23,176 nt of DNA from Rhodococcus_G sp042754225 (GCF_042754225.1 NZ_JBHZAH010000087.1:1-23176); one strand, 5' to 3'; shown: positions 6,358-15,279, counted from the stretch's first letter. Notes: a model not told the origin generated them from the sequence alone. Program-made: numbers and translations.

Positions 6358-7023
6358 GTGGCGATTCACCACAGGACGTTCAATCGTTCTCGCGCACTGA
6401 CCAGCAACCTCAAGATCGCGACGGTCGCGGTTGCGACCGGCGCCATCGTGGCGGGCGGCATCCAGCTCGGCGCCGCGAGCGCCTCCGCGGCACCGCTGCA
6501 GGTCGCCCCCGGCGTCCTGCCCGCGGGCGTCGTGCTCCCCCCGGTGGAGGCGCCTGCCGGTCCGGCCGGCCAGTGGCTGACGGATCTCGTCGGCTCGCTC
6601 GGCGGCGGCAGTGCCGCGCCGCGGTCGCTGACGGTCCAGCCCGTCGCGGGCACCCTGAGCTCCGGTTACGGCGCACGCTGGGGCACCCAGCACGGCGGCA
6701 TCGACATCGCCGCCCCGACGGGCGCCCCGATCAAGTCCGCCGCGGCCGGTGAGGTCATCTCTGCCGGGCCCGCGTCCGGATTCGGGCAGTGGGTCCGGGT
6801 GCGGCACGACGACGGGGTCGTCACCGTGTACGGCCACGTCGAGACCTACCTCGTGAGCGTCGGCCAGCGGGTCGAGGCCGGTCAGCAGATCGCGACCGTG
6901 GGCAGCCGTGGCGAGTCGACCGGGCCGCACCTGCACTTCGAGGTGTGGGATCCCAGCGGCCACCGGATGAACCCGAGCCAGTGGCTCGCCGATCGCGGCG
7001 TCGGCGTGACCTGGGGTTCCTGA
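6358..7023 (+). CDS. Secreted M23 family metallopeptidase (LytM-type), paralogue 1
   Basis: Zinc endopeptidase expected to cut peptidoglycan stem peptides or cross-links outside the membrane. It has 221 residues. The N-terminal signal region has a basic start (HHRTFNRSR), a hydrophobic core (20-40) and cleavage near ASASAA (residue 45). A short Ala/Pro linker follows, then the M23 domain from about residue 90. Zinc and catalytic residues are visible: His112 and Asp116 in HGGIDIAAP, His160 in VTVYGH, and His191/His193 in GPHLHFEVW. The GTG start follows GAAGGAAAG (6344-6352). Its closest relative is the next gene, 125 bp downstream, sharing signal peptide, domain and promoter. There is no coiled coil or LysM, so targeting is probably by the catalytic domain alone. 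Confidence 0.92.
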   Translation: MAIHHRTFNRSRALTSNLKIATVAVATGAIVAGGIQLGAASASAAPLQVAPGVLPAGVVLPPVEAPAGPAGQWLTDLVGSLGGGSAAPRSLTVQPVAGTLSSGYGARWGTQHGGIDIAAPTGAPIKSAAAGEVISAGPASGFGQWVRVRHDDGVVTVYGHVETYLVSVGQRVEAGQQIATVGSRGESTGPHLHFEVWDPSGHRMNPSQWLADRGVGVTWGS

Positions 7024-7043
7024 CCGGATTGGCATAAAGATCC

Positions 7044-7083
7044 GGTAACGGTCGACGCTGTCGATACCGTTTTGTTATGTTCG
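7044..7083 (+). promoter_or_regulatory. Promoter of the second M23 peptidase gene (shared element, copy 2)
   Basis: GGTAAC (7044-7049), TCGACG (7052-7057), GATACC (7063-7068) and TATGTT (7076-7081) align with the element at 6250-6288 with a single 1-nt indel. The -35 to -10 spacer is 18 nt. It lies 105 nt before the GTG at 7149 (108 nt in copy 1). The ATG at 7077 falls inside the -10 box, so it is unlikely to be a start codon. Confidence 0.6.
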
Positions 7084-7148
7084 GACACGGACAAACGGTG
7101 CGCACTATTTGGTGCCCCGTCAGCCGACAACGGATGAGGTACCGCACC

Positions 7149-7922
7149 GTGGGTGATCACCGCAGCTCGAACAGGCACGTGACGGCGTTTCGCATCGATC
7201 CGGACGCGATGCGTGGTCGTCACCGTGCGCAGGCTGCGGGTAGCGGCGCGGGTGTGAAGGCCGCGACGGTCGCCGCCGCCACCGGCGCGATCCTCGCGGG
7301 TGGGGCTCAGCTCGGGGCGGCCAGCGCCTCGGCTGCCCCGATCCAGCTGCCGACGCTGCCCACCGAGGTGGCGAGCCTGCTGCCCGCGGGGGTCGAGGTG
7401 CCGACCACGATCGAGGTGCCGGACGTTCCGGCTGCCGACTCGATTCCCGCGTTCGCGACCGCGCGGCAGTGGGTGGACGACCAGGCCAAGCAGTTCGCCC
7501 CGCTCAAGGCGCGCACCGTGCAGCCGGTGTCGGGGACGCTCACCTCCGACTTCGGTTCGCGATGGGGCGCCCACCACGGCGGACTCGACATCGCCGCCCC
7601 CATCGGGACGCCGATTCGGGCCGCCGCCGACGGCACGGTCATCTCCGCCGGCCCGGCTTCGGGCTTCGGCCAGTGGGTGCGGGTGATGCACGAGGACCGC
7701 ACCATCACCGTGTACGGCCACGTCAACGACTACCAGGTGACGGTGGGGCAGCAGGTCGTCGCGGGCCAGCAGATCGCGACCGTCGGTAACCGCGGCCAGT
7801 CCACCGGACCGCACCTGCACTTCGAGGTCTGGGACACGACCGGAACCAAGGTCGACCCGGCAAAGTGGCTGCGCGACAACGGCGTCACCGTCACGTGGAC
7901 CGGAAACGGGCACAACGACTAG
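7149..7922 (+). CDS. Secreted M23 family metallopeptidase (LytM-type), paralogue 2
   Basis: Second peptidoglycan endopeptidase of the same type, 257 residues from the chosen GTG. It has a long basic N-region (residues 1-36), a hydrophobic core (KAATVAAATGAILAGGAQLG) nearly identical to paralogue 1, and cleavage near ASASAA. A linker carries acidic/Pro residues and FATARQWVDDQAKQF, followed by the M23 domain with HHGGLDIAAP, ITVYGH and GPHLHFEVW carrying the zinc and catalytic His/Asp. GTG 7149 is preferred because GATGAGGT (7134-7140) precedes it at good spacing and the distance from the shared promoter matches paralogue 1. ATG 7077 and ATG 7134 are alternatives. The stop overlaps the start of the nitroreductase (TAGTG), so the two are probably coupled. 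Confidence 0.9.
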   Translation: MGDHRSSNRHVTAFRIDPDAMRGRHRAQAAGSGAGVKAATVAAATGAILAGGAQLGAASASAAPIQLPTLPTEVASLLPAGVEVPTTIEVPDVPAADSIPAFATARQWVDDQAKQFAPLKARTVQPVSGTLTSDFGSRWGAHHGGLDIAAPIGTPIRAAADGTVISAGPASGFGQWVRVMHEDRTITVYGHVNDYQVTVGQQVVAGQQIATVGNRGQSTGPHLHFEVWDTTGTKVDPAKWLRDNGVTVTWTGNGHND

Positions 7923-8605
7923 TGACCGAGACGACCCTCACCGCTCATACCCTCACCGAACTGCTCGACACCCGGTACAGCTGCCGCGCCTTCCTGCCGC
8001 AGCAGGTGCCCCGTGACGTGATCGAGCAGATCCTCGCGCTCGCGCAACGCACCCCGTCCTGGTGCAACACCCAGCCCTGGCAGGTCGCGATCACCGAGGG
8101 CGACGCCACCGACCGCTTCCGGGCCGGCCTCGCCGAGGCGATCCGCACGGTGACGCAGGCCAGTGACATCGAGTTCCCTCGCGAGTATCGCGGCGTGTAC
8201 CGCGACCGCCGTCGCGAGTGCGCCCTGCAGCTCTACTCGAGCCTCGGCATCGCGGGCGACCGCGCGGCGTCGGCGCAGCAGACCATGCGCAACTTCGACC
8301 TGTTCGACGCGCCCCACGTGGCGGTCGTGACCACCGACGAGGCGCTCGGCACCTACGGTGCGGTGGACTGCGGGCTGTACGTCGGCACCTTCCTGCTCGC
8401 CGCTCAGAGCCTCGGCGTCGCCACCATCCCGCAGGCCGCGCTGGCCGGCTGCTCGCCCTACCTGCGCGACTTCTTCGACATCCCCGAGGGTCGGAACGTC
8501 GTGTGCGCCATCTCCTTCGGCTACCCGGACACGGATCACCCGGCGAACGGCTTCCGTACCACCCGGGCAGACCAGGACGCGGTGGTCAGCTGGGTGTCGC
8601 GGTAG
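7922..8605 (+). CDS. Nitroreductase family flavoprotein
   Basis: FMN-dependent NAD(P)H oxidoreductase of the nitroreductase fold, 227 residues, cytoplasmic. Family marks are RYSCRAFLPQQVP near residues 18-30 (the R-x-S/x-R-x-F FMN phosphate motif), QRTPSWCNTQPWQV (FMN-binding loop), GTYGAVDCGLYVGTFLLAAQ (dimer-interface helix), SLGVATIPQAAL and the C-terminal VCAISFGYPD. The natural substrate cannot be deduced. GTG 7922 shares a base with the TAG stop of the M23 gene, giving a 1-bp overlap; only a weak ribosome binding site precedes it, so expression probably depends on coupling. The methyltransferase gene begins 30 bp downstream. The link between a cell-wall peptidase and a nitroreductase may be simple gene order. 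Confidence 0.88.
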   Translation: MTETTLTAHTLTELLDTRYSCRAFLPQQVPRDVIEQILALAQRTPSWCNTQPWQVAITEGDATDRFRAGLAEAIRTVTQASDIEFPREYRGVYRDRRRECALQLYSSLGIAGDRAASAQQTMRNFDLFDAPHVAVVTTDEALGTYGAVDCGLYVGTFLLAAQSLGVATIPQAALAGCSPYLRDFFDIPEGRNVVCAISFGYPDTDHPANGFRTTRADQDAVVSWVSR

Positions 8606-8635
8606 CCCGCCGGGTCACCTGAAACACTGGACCGC

Positions 8636-9850
8636 GTGCCGGTTCCCGAAGAACTCCTCGCCCAGTTGCGGCGCTTCCCCGACGTGGAGGCGCCGAACCT
8701 GTTCGCTGCCGACAGCGCCGATCGACTGATCCTGGACGAGGCGGGGCAGTCGCTGCGGGACGCACGGCCCGGGACGGTCGTGGTGATCGGCGACCGGTAC
8801 GGCGCGCTCACCCTCGGAGCGGTCGCCGGGTTCGGCGCGAACGAGGTTCGGGTGCACCAGGATCCGCTCACCGGAGAGCAGGCGCTGGCGGCCAACGCGG
8901 AGCGGGCCGGACTCGCCGGCTACCGGAACTGCGCGCTCGGCGAGGACCTGCTGGCCGGCGCGACGGTCGTGCTGCTGCAACTGCCGCGCAGCCTCACCGC
9001 GCTCGCCGAGATCGCCGAGGCCGTCGCCCGGTACGCCGATCCGGACGCGGTGGTGTACGCCGGTGGTCGGATCAAGCACCTGACGGTCGCGATGAACGAG
9101 GTGCTCGGCCGCAGTTTCGCCGACGTCCACGCCACCCTGGCCCGGCAGAAGTCGCGGGTGCTCGTCGCGCGCGGCGTGCTCCCCGTACCCCAGGAGTCGA
9201 CCTTCCCGCTGCGCGAGCGAATCGAGGAACTCGACCTCGAGGTCGTCGCGCACGGTGCCGCGTTCGCGGGAACCAAACTCGACATCGGTACCCGCTTCCT
9301 GCTCGCGTCGGTACCCCGGATGGACCCGAGCGCCGAGAGGGCCGTCGACCTCGGTTGCGGCACCGGAATTCTCGCGATCGAGCTGGCCCGCGCCCGGCCC
9401 GGACTCCGGGTGGTCGCGACCGACCAGTCCGTCGCCGCGGTCGATTCCGCCGCGGCGACCGGGTTTCCCGTCGAGTGGTGGGGGGGGGGGGGGGCCCCCC
9501 CCGCCGCGCGGGGGGGGGGGGTCGCGCCCGCCGCGCCCACCGCCGCGGCGAACGGCGTCGGGGACCGGGTGACCGCGCTGCGCGACGACGCCATGTCCAC
9601 TCTCGCCGACGGTTCGGTGGATCTGGTGGTGTGCAATCCGCCGTTCCACGTCGGGGCCGCGGTGCACACCGGCGCGGCGCTGGCGATGTTCCGGGCCGCC
9701 GGCCGGGTACTGCGACCGGGCGGCGAACTGTGGACCGTCTACAACTCGCACCTCGGCTACCGGGGGGCGCTTCGCAGTGCGGTCGGTGGCACCGAGGTGA
9801 TCGCGCGCAACCCGAAGTTCACCGTCACCCGCTCCGTCAAGGGGGAGTGA
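8636..9850 (+). CDS. Class I SAM-dependent methyltransferase, RlmG/RsmC-like, with an odd internal insert
   Basis: Probable ribosomal RNA guanine-N2 methyltransferase of the two-domain RlmG/RsmC type, 404 residues. The N-terminal degenerate Rossmann domain (about 1-180) is followed by a C-terminal methyltransferase domain with motif I VDLGCGTGILAIELA (D238-G243), motif II VVATDQS (259-265) and motif IV NPPFH (334-338), which marks base N-methyltransferases. Between SAAAT and AAANG, residues about 276-301 read GFPVEWWGGGGAPPAARGGG and on; this is low-complexity and has no place in the fold. It is encoded by runs of 15 G, 8 C and 12 G, bounded by a 12-bp direct repeat 93 bp apart. That may be an assembly artefact or a real unstable tract. 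GTG start; AACACT at 8623-8628 could be a -10 for a leaderless transcript. The stop lies in a hairpin with the convergent gene. Confidence 0.85.
   Translation: MPVPEELLAQLRRFPDVEAPNLFAADSADRLILDEAGQSLRDARPGTVVVIGDRYGALTLGAVAGFGANEVRVHQDPLTGEQALAANAERAGLAGYRNCALGEDLLAGATVVLLQLPRSLTALAEIAEAVARYADPDAVVYAGGRIKHLTVAMNEVLGRSFADVHATLARQKSRVLVARGVLPVPQESTFPLRERIEELDLEVVAHGAAFAGTKLDIGTRFLLASVPRMDPSAERAVDLGCGTGILAIELARARPGLRVVATDQSVAAVDSAAATGFPVEWWGGGGAPPAARGGGVAPAAPTAAANGVGDRVTALRDDAMSTLADGSVDLVVCNPPFHVGAAVHTGAALAMFRAAGRVLRPGGELWTVYNSHLGYRGALRSAVGGTEVIARNPKFTVTRSVKGE
9480..9521. repeat. Homopolymer tract G15-C8-...-G12 inside a gene
   Basis: Runs of 15 G (9480-9494), 8 C (9495-9502) and 12 G (9510-9521) occur inside the methyltransferase. 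The 12-bp direct repeat CCGCCGCGGCGA lies at 9447-9458 and 9540-9551. The reading frame stays open. The tract could be a sequencing/assembly error or a slippage-prone tract. Confidence 0.9.
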
Positions 9851-9860
9851 GGCTCACTCC
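9844..9860. terminator. Short hairpin formed by two convergent stop codons
   Basis: GGAGTGA (9844-9850), the end of the methyltransferase gene, pairs with TCACTCC (9854-9860), the end of the DUF5709 gene, across a 3-nt loop. The two stops form the arms. It may work as a compact bidirectional terminator, though the 7-bp stem is short. Confidence 0.45.
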
Positions 9861-10078
9861 TCGAGCGCGAGATCCGGCTCCTCCTCGGCGAGCCGCTGGT
9901 CGAGGCTCTCGCCCTCGGCCTCCTCGACGGCGGTCGTACCGAAGCGGTCGGCCTCGCTCCAGCCGTCGGGGGCGTCCACCACGTCGTCGCCGTCGTCGTT
10001 GCGGACCTCGTCCGAGTCGACGGATTCGCTCACGTTCAGCGTCTGGCCGGGCCCGTTCTCCTGCTCTTCGGCACTCAC
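9854..10078 (-). CDS. Small acidic DUF5709-type protein
   Basis: 74-residue, strongly acidic cytoplasmic protein. The C-terminal half, WSEADRFGTTAVEEAEGESL followed by DQRLAEEEPD, matches the conserved tail of actinobacterial DUF5709 proteins, whose role is unknown to me. The N-terminal half is a disordered Asp/Glu/Asn-rich stretch (SVDSDEVRNDDGDDVVD). The GTG at 10078 was chosen because upstream codons read as non-coding (Pro/Arg-rich); the ribosome binding site is weak. It converges on the methyltransferase with only 3 bp between stop codons. Confidence 0.75.
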   Translation of the reverse strand: MSAEEQENGPGQTLNVSESVDSDEVRNDDGDDVVDAPDGWSEADRFGTTAVEEAEGESLDQRLAEEEPDLALEE

Positions 10079-10237
10079 AGGGCCATGATGCCACCGCGCG
10101 TGGCCCGCAGGCGGTCGTGTGGGGATCGGCCCCGCGCCGCCCGGAACGGTAGAGTCCGTTTTGTCCGACCGCGGTTCCGGTCGCGCAGTTCGCGCCGGGA
10201 ACTTACCGGTGGATGTCAGTCGTTTGACCAATCAAGA

Positions 10238-10253
10238 GCGGGTGCGAACCCGC
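10238..10253. repeat. GNRA-capped hairpin upstream of the BI-1 gene
   Basis: GCGGGT (10238-10243) pairs with ACCCGC (10248-10253) around GCGA, a GNRA tetraloop. It lies in the 236-bp gene-free interval before the BI-1 gene and may be part of its leader. A TTGACC hexamer at 10224-10229 has no convincing -10 partner. Nothing else was identified in this interval. Confidence 0.35.
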
Positions 10254-10314
10254 AGTGGTCGGGCCACAATGGCGCGACAGGCCCGCGAGGGCCACGAAAG
10301 AAGGGACACGCACG

Positions 10315-11163
10315 GTGCGCACCACCAGCAACCCGGTGTTCCGCAACCTCCCCAAGCAGGAGGGCGGATACGCCTCGTTCGGTTCTGCCACGGCGGGCGC
10401 CGGGCAGATGACTCAGCAGTTCGGCCAGCCCCAGTACACCCAGGCCGAGCCCTACACGACCGGCCCCGCGCAGCGGGCCATGACGATCGACGACGTCGTC
10501 ACCAAGACCGGCATCACGCTCGGTGTGCTGTCCGTCGCGGCGATCATCTCCTACGTGCTCGTCAACTCGAACGTCGACCTCGCGGCGCCCTTCGTGATCG
10601 GCGGCGGGCTCATCGGGCTCGTCCTGGTCCTGATCGCCACCTTCGGTCGCAAGATGGACAACCCGGCGATCGTGCTGGCATACGCCGCCGCGGAGGGTGT
10701 CTTCCTCGGCGCGCTGTCGTTCATGTTCACCGACATCACGTTCGGTGGCACCGGCGGTTCCACCCTCATCGCCCAGGCGGTGCTCGGCACCTTCGGTGTG
10801 TTCTTCGGCATGCTCGTGGTCTACAAGACCGGCGCCATCCGTGTCACCCCGCGGCTGACCCGGATGATCATCGGCGCCCTCATCGGCGTCGTGGTGCTCT
10901 CGCTCGGCAACCTGATCGCCAGCTTCTTCGTTTCGGGCGGCCTGGGCCTGCGTGACGGCGGCGGACTCGCGATCGTCTTCAGCCTCGTCTGCATCGGCAT
11001 CGCCGCGTTCAGCTTCCTGCTCGACTTCGACGCCGCCGACCAGCTGATCCGCGCGCAGGCGCCGGAGAAGGCGGCCTGGGGCGTCGCGTTCGGCCTCACC
11101 GTCACCCTGGTGTGGTTGTACGTCGAGATCCTGCGGCTGCTGAGCTACTTCAACAGCGACTAG
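10315..11163 (+). CDS. Bax inhibitor-1/YccA family membrane protein
   Basis: Polytopic membrane protein of 282 residues of the BI-1 (TMBIM) superfamily; relatives form pH-sensitive calcium leak channels, but the bacterial role is mostly unknown. Residues 1-57 are a cytoplasmic Gln/Tyr/Thr-rich tail. Seven membrane helices can be placed at about 66-83, 91-110, 116-138, 150-170, 184-205, 217-237 and 253-276. The paired acidic residues in LLDFDAAD (Asp237, Asp239), before the last helix, match the conserved di-aspartyl pH sensor. GTG 10315 was chosen because AGGGA (10302-10306) precedes it by 8 nt; upstream codons look non-coding. A long hairpin at 11180-11238 terminates the gene. In mycobacteria a similar membrane protein appears to adjoin fadA3 (from memory). 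Confidence 0.9.
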   Translation: MRTTSNPVFRNLPKQEGGYASFGSATAGAGQMTQQFGQPQYTQAEPYTTGPAQRAMTIDDVVTKTGITLGVLSVAAIISYVLVNSNVDLAAPFVIGGGLIGLVLVLIATFGRKMDNPAIVLAYAAAEGVFLGALSFMFTDITFGGTGGSTLIAQAVLGTFGVFFGMLVVYKTGAIRVTPRLTRMIIGALIGVVVLSLGNLIASFFVSGGLGLRDGGGLAIVFSLVCIGIAAFSFLLDFDAADQLIRAQAPEKAAWGVAFGLTVTLVWLYVEILRLLSYFNSD

Positions 11164-11179
11164 TCGCAGCACGCCTGAC

Positions 11180-11238
11180 CACGAACGGGCGGTTCCTGCT
11201 CCGTCACCCGACGGATGCCCAGGAACCGCCCGTTCGTG
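11180..11238. terminator. Long-stem hairpin terminator after the BI-1 gene
   Basis: CACGAACGGGCGGTTCCTG (11180-11198) pairs perfectly over 19 bp with 11220-11238 across a 21-nt loop, and is followed by TTTGT. It lies 17 bp past the BI-1 stop. The stem core ACGAACGGGCGG is shared with the next hairpin. Confidence 0.8.
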
Positions 11239-11304
11239 TTTGTGGACAGCCCTCGTCGGGCCGGGGCCGTCACCGTGCGGCCAAGGGGCTGCACCCGTAT
11301 GACG

Positions 11305-11363
11305 ACGAACGGGCGGCCACCGGGACATCGGCCGTGAGGCCTGCCCGGTAACCGCCCGTTCGT
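11305..11363. terminator. Long-stem hairpin terminator after the thiolase gene
   Basis: ACGAACGGGCGG-CC-ACCGGG (11305-11324) pairs with 11344-11363, giving 12 bp, two mismatches and 6 bp, with a 19-nt loop. It lies 13 bp beyond the minus-strand thiolase stop. It shares its 12-nt stem core with the neighbouring terminator at 11180-11238. Confidence 0.75.
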
Positions 11364-11375
11364 GGACGCGAAGGA

Positions 11376-12593
11376 CTAGCTGAGGCGCTCGAGCACCATC
11401 GCCATGCCCTGGCCGCCGCCGACGCACATGGTCTCGACGCCGAAGGTCTTGTCCTGCTCGCGCAGGTTGTTGAGCAGGGTGTTGGTGATGCGGGCACCGG
11501 TCATGCCGAACGGGTGGCCGATCGCGATGGCGCCGCCCGAGACGTTGATCTTGTCCTCGTCGAGGTTCAGCGCGCGGGCCGAACCCAGCACCTGCACCGC
11601 GAAGGCCTCGTTGATCTCGTACAGGTCGATGTCCGAGGTGGTCATCTTCGCGTAGCCGAGGGCCTTCTTGACCGCCTCGATCGGGCCGAGGCCCATGATC
11701 TCGGGGGACAGGCCGGTGGCAGCGGTGGAGACGACGCGCGCCAGCGGGGTCAGGCCGAGGGCCTTCGCCTTGGTGTCGCTCATGATGACCAGCGCGGCCG
11801 CGCCGTCGTTGAGCGGGCAGGCGTTGCCGGCGGTGACGGTGCCGTCGGGACGGAAGACCGGCTTGAGCTGGCTGATCTTGTCGTACGAGGTGCCGGCGCG
11901 CGGGCCGTCGTCGGTGGAGACGACGGTGCCGTCGGCGAGGGTCACCGGGGTGATCTCCTTCTCGAAGAAGCCACGGTTGATGGCCTCCTCCGCGCGGTTC
12001 TGCGAGCGCACGCCCCAGTGGTCCTGGTCCTCACGGCTGATGCCGGTCAGGGACGCGACGTTCTCCGCGGTCTGGCCCATCGCGATGTAGATGTCGGGCA
12101 GATTGCCGCCGTCGCGGGGATCCGACCACGCGACGCCGCCCTGGGTGGCCAGCTCGGTGCGCGCCTGGGCGTCGGCGTAGCGGGCGTTCTTGGTGTTCGG
12201 CCAGCCGTCGGCGCTGCCGGTCGCGAAGCTGGACACCGACTCGACGCCGGCGGAGATGAACACGTCACCCTCGCCCGCGCGGATGGCGTGCATGGCCATC
12301 CGGGTGGTCTGCAGCGACGAGGAGCAGTAGCGGTTGACGGTCACGCCGGGCAGGTAGTCGTACCCGAGCGTGGTGGCGACGACCTTGGCGATGTTGTAGC
12401 CGGACTGTCCGCCCGGCTGGCCACAACCCATGATCAGGTCGTCGATCTCGGTGGGGTCGAGCTCCGGGATCTTCGCGAGGGCGGCGGCGACCATCTGAGC
12501 GGCCAGATCGTCCGGGCGAATGTCCTTGAGCGAACCCTTTCCGGCGCGGCCGATGGGCGAGCGCACGGCGGAGACAATGACTGCCTCAGGCAT
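11376..12593 (-). CDS. fadA3: Acetyl-CoA C-acyltransferase (thiolase), FadA3-like
   Basis: Thiolase catalysing CoA-dependent cleavage of 3-ketoacyl-CoA (beta-oxidation) or the reverse condensation; 405 residues, full length for the family. The nucleophile Cys90 lies in VNRYCSSSLQ, the NEAFA loop follows, His360 is in GHPFGMTGAR (Phe where Leu or Ile is usual), and the general base Cys390 is in MCVGGGQGMA. No signal or membrane segment. The ATG at 12593 is preceded by AGAAGGAG at 8-nt spacing, making the upstream in-frame start at 12638 unlikely. It lies 63 bp downstream of the SGNH hydrolase on the same strand and is probably cotranscribed, as I recall for M. tuberculosis Rv1075c-Rv1074c. Chain-length preference cannot be judged from the sequence. 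Confidence 0.92.
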   Translation of the reverse strand: MPEAVIVSAVRSPIGRAGKGSLKDIRPDDLAAQMVAAALAKIPELDPTEIDDLIMGCGQPGGQSGYNIAKVVATTLGYDYLPGVTVNRYCSSSLQTTRMAMHAIRAGEGDVFISAGVESVSSFATGSADGWPNTKNARYADAQARTELATQGGVAWSDPRDGGNLPDIYIAMGQTAENVASLTGISREDQDHWGVRSQNRAEEAINRGFFEKEITPVTLADGTVVSTDDGPRAGTSYDKISQLKPVFRPDGTVTAGNACPLNDGAAALVIMSDTKAKALGLTPLARVVSTAATGLSPEIMGLGPIEAVKKALGYAKMTTSDIDLYEINEAFAVQVLGSARALNLDEDKINVSGGAIAIGHPFGMTGARITNTLLNNLREQDKTFGVETMCVGGGQGMAMVLERLS

Positions 12594-12656
12594 GGAGTAC
12601 TCCTTCTCTTCTTTGCTTGCGTGTACTACGCGAAACACGGGTGTTTGCCTCAGACG

Positions 12657-13724
12657 TTACGTGGCGCTTTCCGCGCGCTGACGATGCAGTCGGCCATCGA
12701 CGGCGTCATGCGTCGCCGCGGCCTGTTCGGCGACGACCGCGCCGGCGCCGTCGACCACCTCGTCCGCGCGCCGGTCGAGGCCACGACGACGCAGGAAGTG
12801 GTTGGCAGCGGCCCTGATTCGCGATCCGATCCGCTGCGCCTCCGCGGCCTCGGACACCTCGGGCAGAGCGGGCAGCGGGCCGCCGTCCCACTCGCCGAGA
12901 GCCGCGGCGAGGACAGGCAGCAGCTGTTTGGCCGCGAGTTCGTATCCCGCGGCCGACGGGTGGAAGTGGTCCGCCGAGAACATCGCATCGGGGGCTGCGA
13001 GGAATTCGGGCGCCAGCAGGTCCGCCAGCGCCACAGGGTGCCCGCCGGCCTCGAGCGTCGCCGCGGTCTGTGCGCGGGCCAGTAGGCGGCCCCACCGCCT
13101 GACGACGCTGCGCAGTGGCTGCGGGATCGCCCCGACGACGCCGAGGTCGGGACAGGTGCCGACCACGACGACGCTGCCGGCGAGGCGCAGCCGCGTCGCC
13201 GCGTCGCGCAGGCGGCGAGCCGAGGCGTGGATCGCGTTCTTCGCGGTGACGTCGTTCGCACCGATCAGGATCACGGCGGCGTCCGGCGGCGGGCCCGCGA
13301 TGAACATCGCGTCGACCTGCCCCTCCAGGCCCTTGGAGGTGGCGCCCGCGATGGCCTTGGTGCTCAGCCGCACCCGCTTGCCGGTCTCCTCGGCGAGACC
13401 ACGTGCCAGCCGGACCCCCGGCACCTCGTCGGCGCTGGTACAGCCCACGCCGGCCGCGGTCGAGTCGCCGAAGATCATCAGGTAGATGTCCCAGTCCACG
13501 CCGGGCCGCCACGGTTGCGGGGCCCCGCACCCCGGTGTGTACACGCCGTCGGCCTCGGGCGGCTTGGTCACATTGCGGCCGATCACACCGCGCGCGGTGG
13601 AGGCCTGTCCCATCAGGTAGTTGTAGAGCGCCCACGACGCCGTGCCCGCGGACGACCCCGCCACGACCGCCGCCGCGCCCGCCTTCGCGGCGGTCTTCCA
13701 TCCGCTGCTCGGCACCGCGACCAT
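12657..13724 (-). CDS. SGNH/GDSL-type esterase with N-terminal membrane anchor
   Basis: Probable secreted or membrane-anchored serine esterase, 355 residues from the chosen start. An N-terminal hydrophobic segment at about 14-40 (AKAGAAAVVAGSSAGTASWA) is followed by the SGNH fold. Block I nucleophile Ser88 is in IFGDSTAAG, block III Asn157 in LIGANDVT, and the catalytic Asp252/His255 pair in DHFHPS. The C-terminal 60 residues are Arg/Ala-rich and less conserved. ATG 13724 was chosen because GAGGGGAGGG stands just before it; GTG 13739 (five codons upstream) and GTG 13712 are alternatives. It matches the place and type of M. tuberculosis Rv1075c next to fadA3 (recollection). It is divergent from cbs, with 114 bp between the starts. 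The substrate is unknown. Confidence 0.88.
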   Translation of the reverse strand: MVAVPSSGWKTAAKAGAAAVVAGSSAGTASWALYNYLMGQASTARGVIGRNVTKPPEADGVYTPGCGAPQPWRPGVDWDIYLMIFGDSTAAGVGCTSADEVPGVRLARGLAEETGKRVRLSTKAIAGATSKGLEGQVDAMFIAGPPPDAAVILIGANDVTAKNAIHASARRLRDAATRLRLAGSVVVVGTCPDLGVVGAIPQPLRSVVRRWGRLLARAQTAATLEAGGHPVALADLLAPEFLAAPDAMFSADHFHPSAAGYELAAKQLLPVLAAALGEWDGGPLPALPEVSEAAEAQRIGSRIRAAANHFLRRRGLDRRADEVVDGAGAVVAEQAAATHDAVDGRLHRQRAESAT

Positions 13725-13838
13725 CCCTCCCCTCGGCACGCGAAGCTGTCACCACGAATCTAGTGCCAATCGCCGCGTCGTGCCCGCGCTGAGCGGTCCA
13801 CGTGTTGCCGCGTCCGCGCGCTCTGGGACCATGGAGGC

Positions 13839-15221
<1,383 letters not shown>

Positions 15222-15266
15222 CCCGGCGGCGGGCGTCGCCCGGTTTCTCGGACGGTAGCGGCTCGC

Positions 15267-15272
15267 TAGGCT
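15267..15272 (+). promoter_or_regulatory. Candidate -10 box of a leaderless metB transcript
   Basis: TAGGCT fits TANNNT and ends 7 nt before the ATG at 15280. No Shine-Dalgarno sequence is visible before that ATG. Together this suggests transcription starting at the start codon, as is common in actinobacteria. Confidence 0.45.
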
Positions 15273-15279
15273 TACCGGC

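Noticed and set aside
7021..7148. Possible cyclic-di-AMP (ydaO-type) riboswitch before a cell-wall peptidase gene
   Set aside because: Such riboswitches often precede these genes in actinobacteria, but the conserved sequence blocks could not be found here or at 6293-6357 and 17517-17723.
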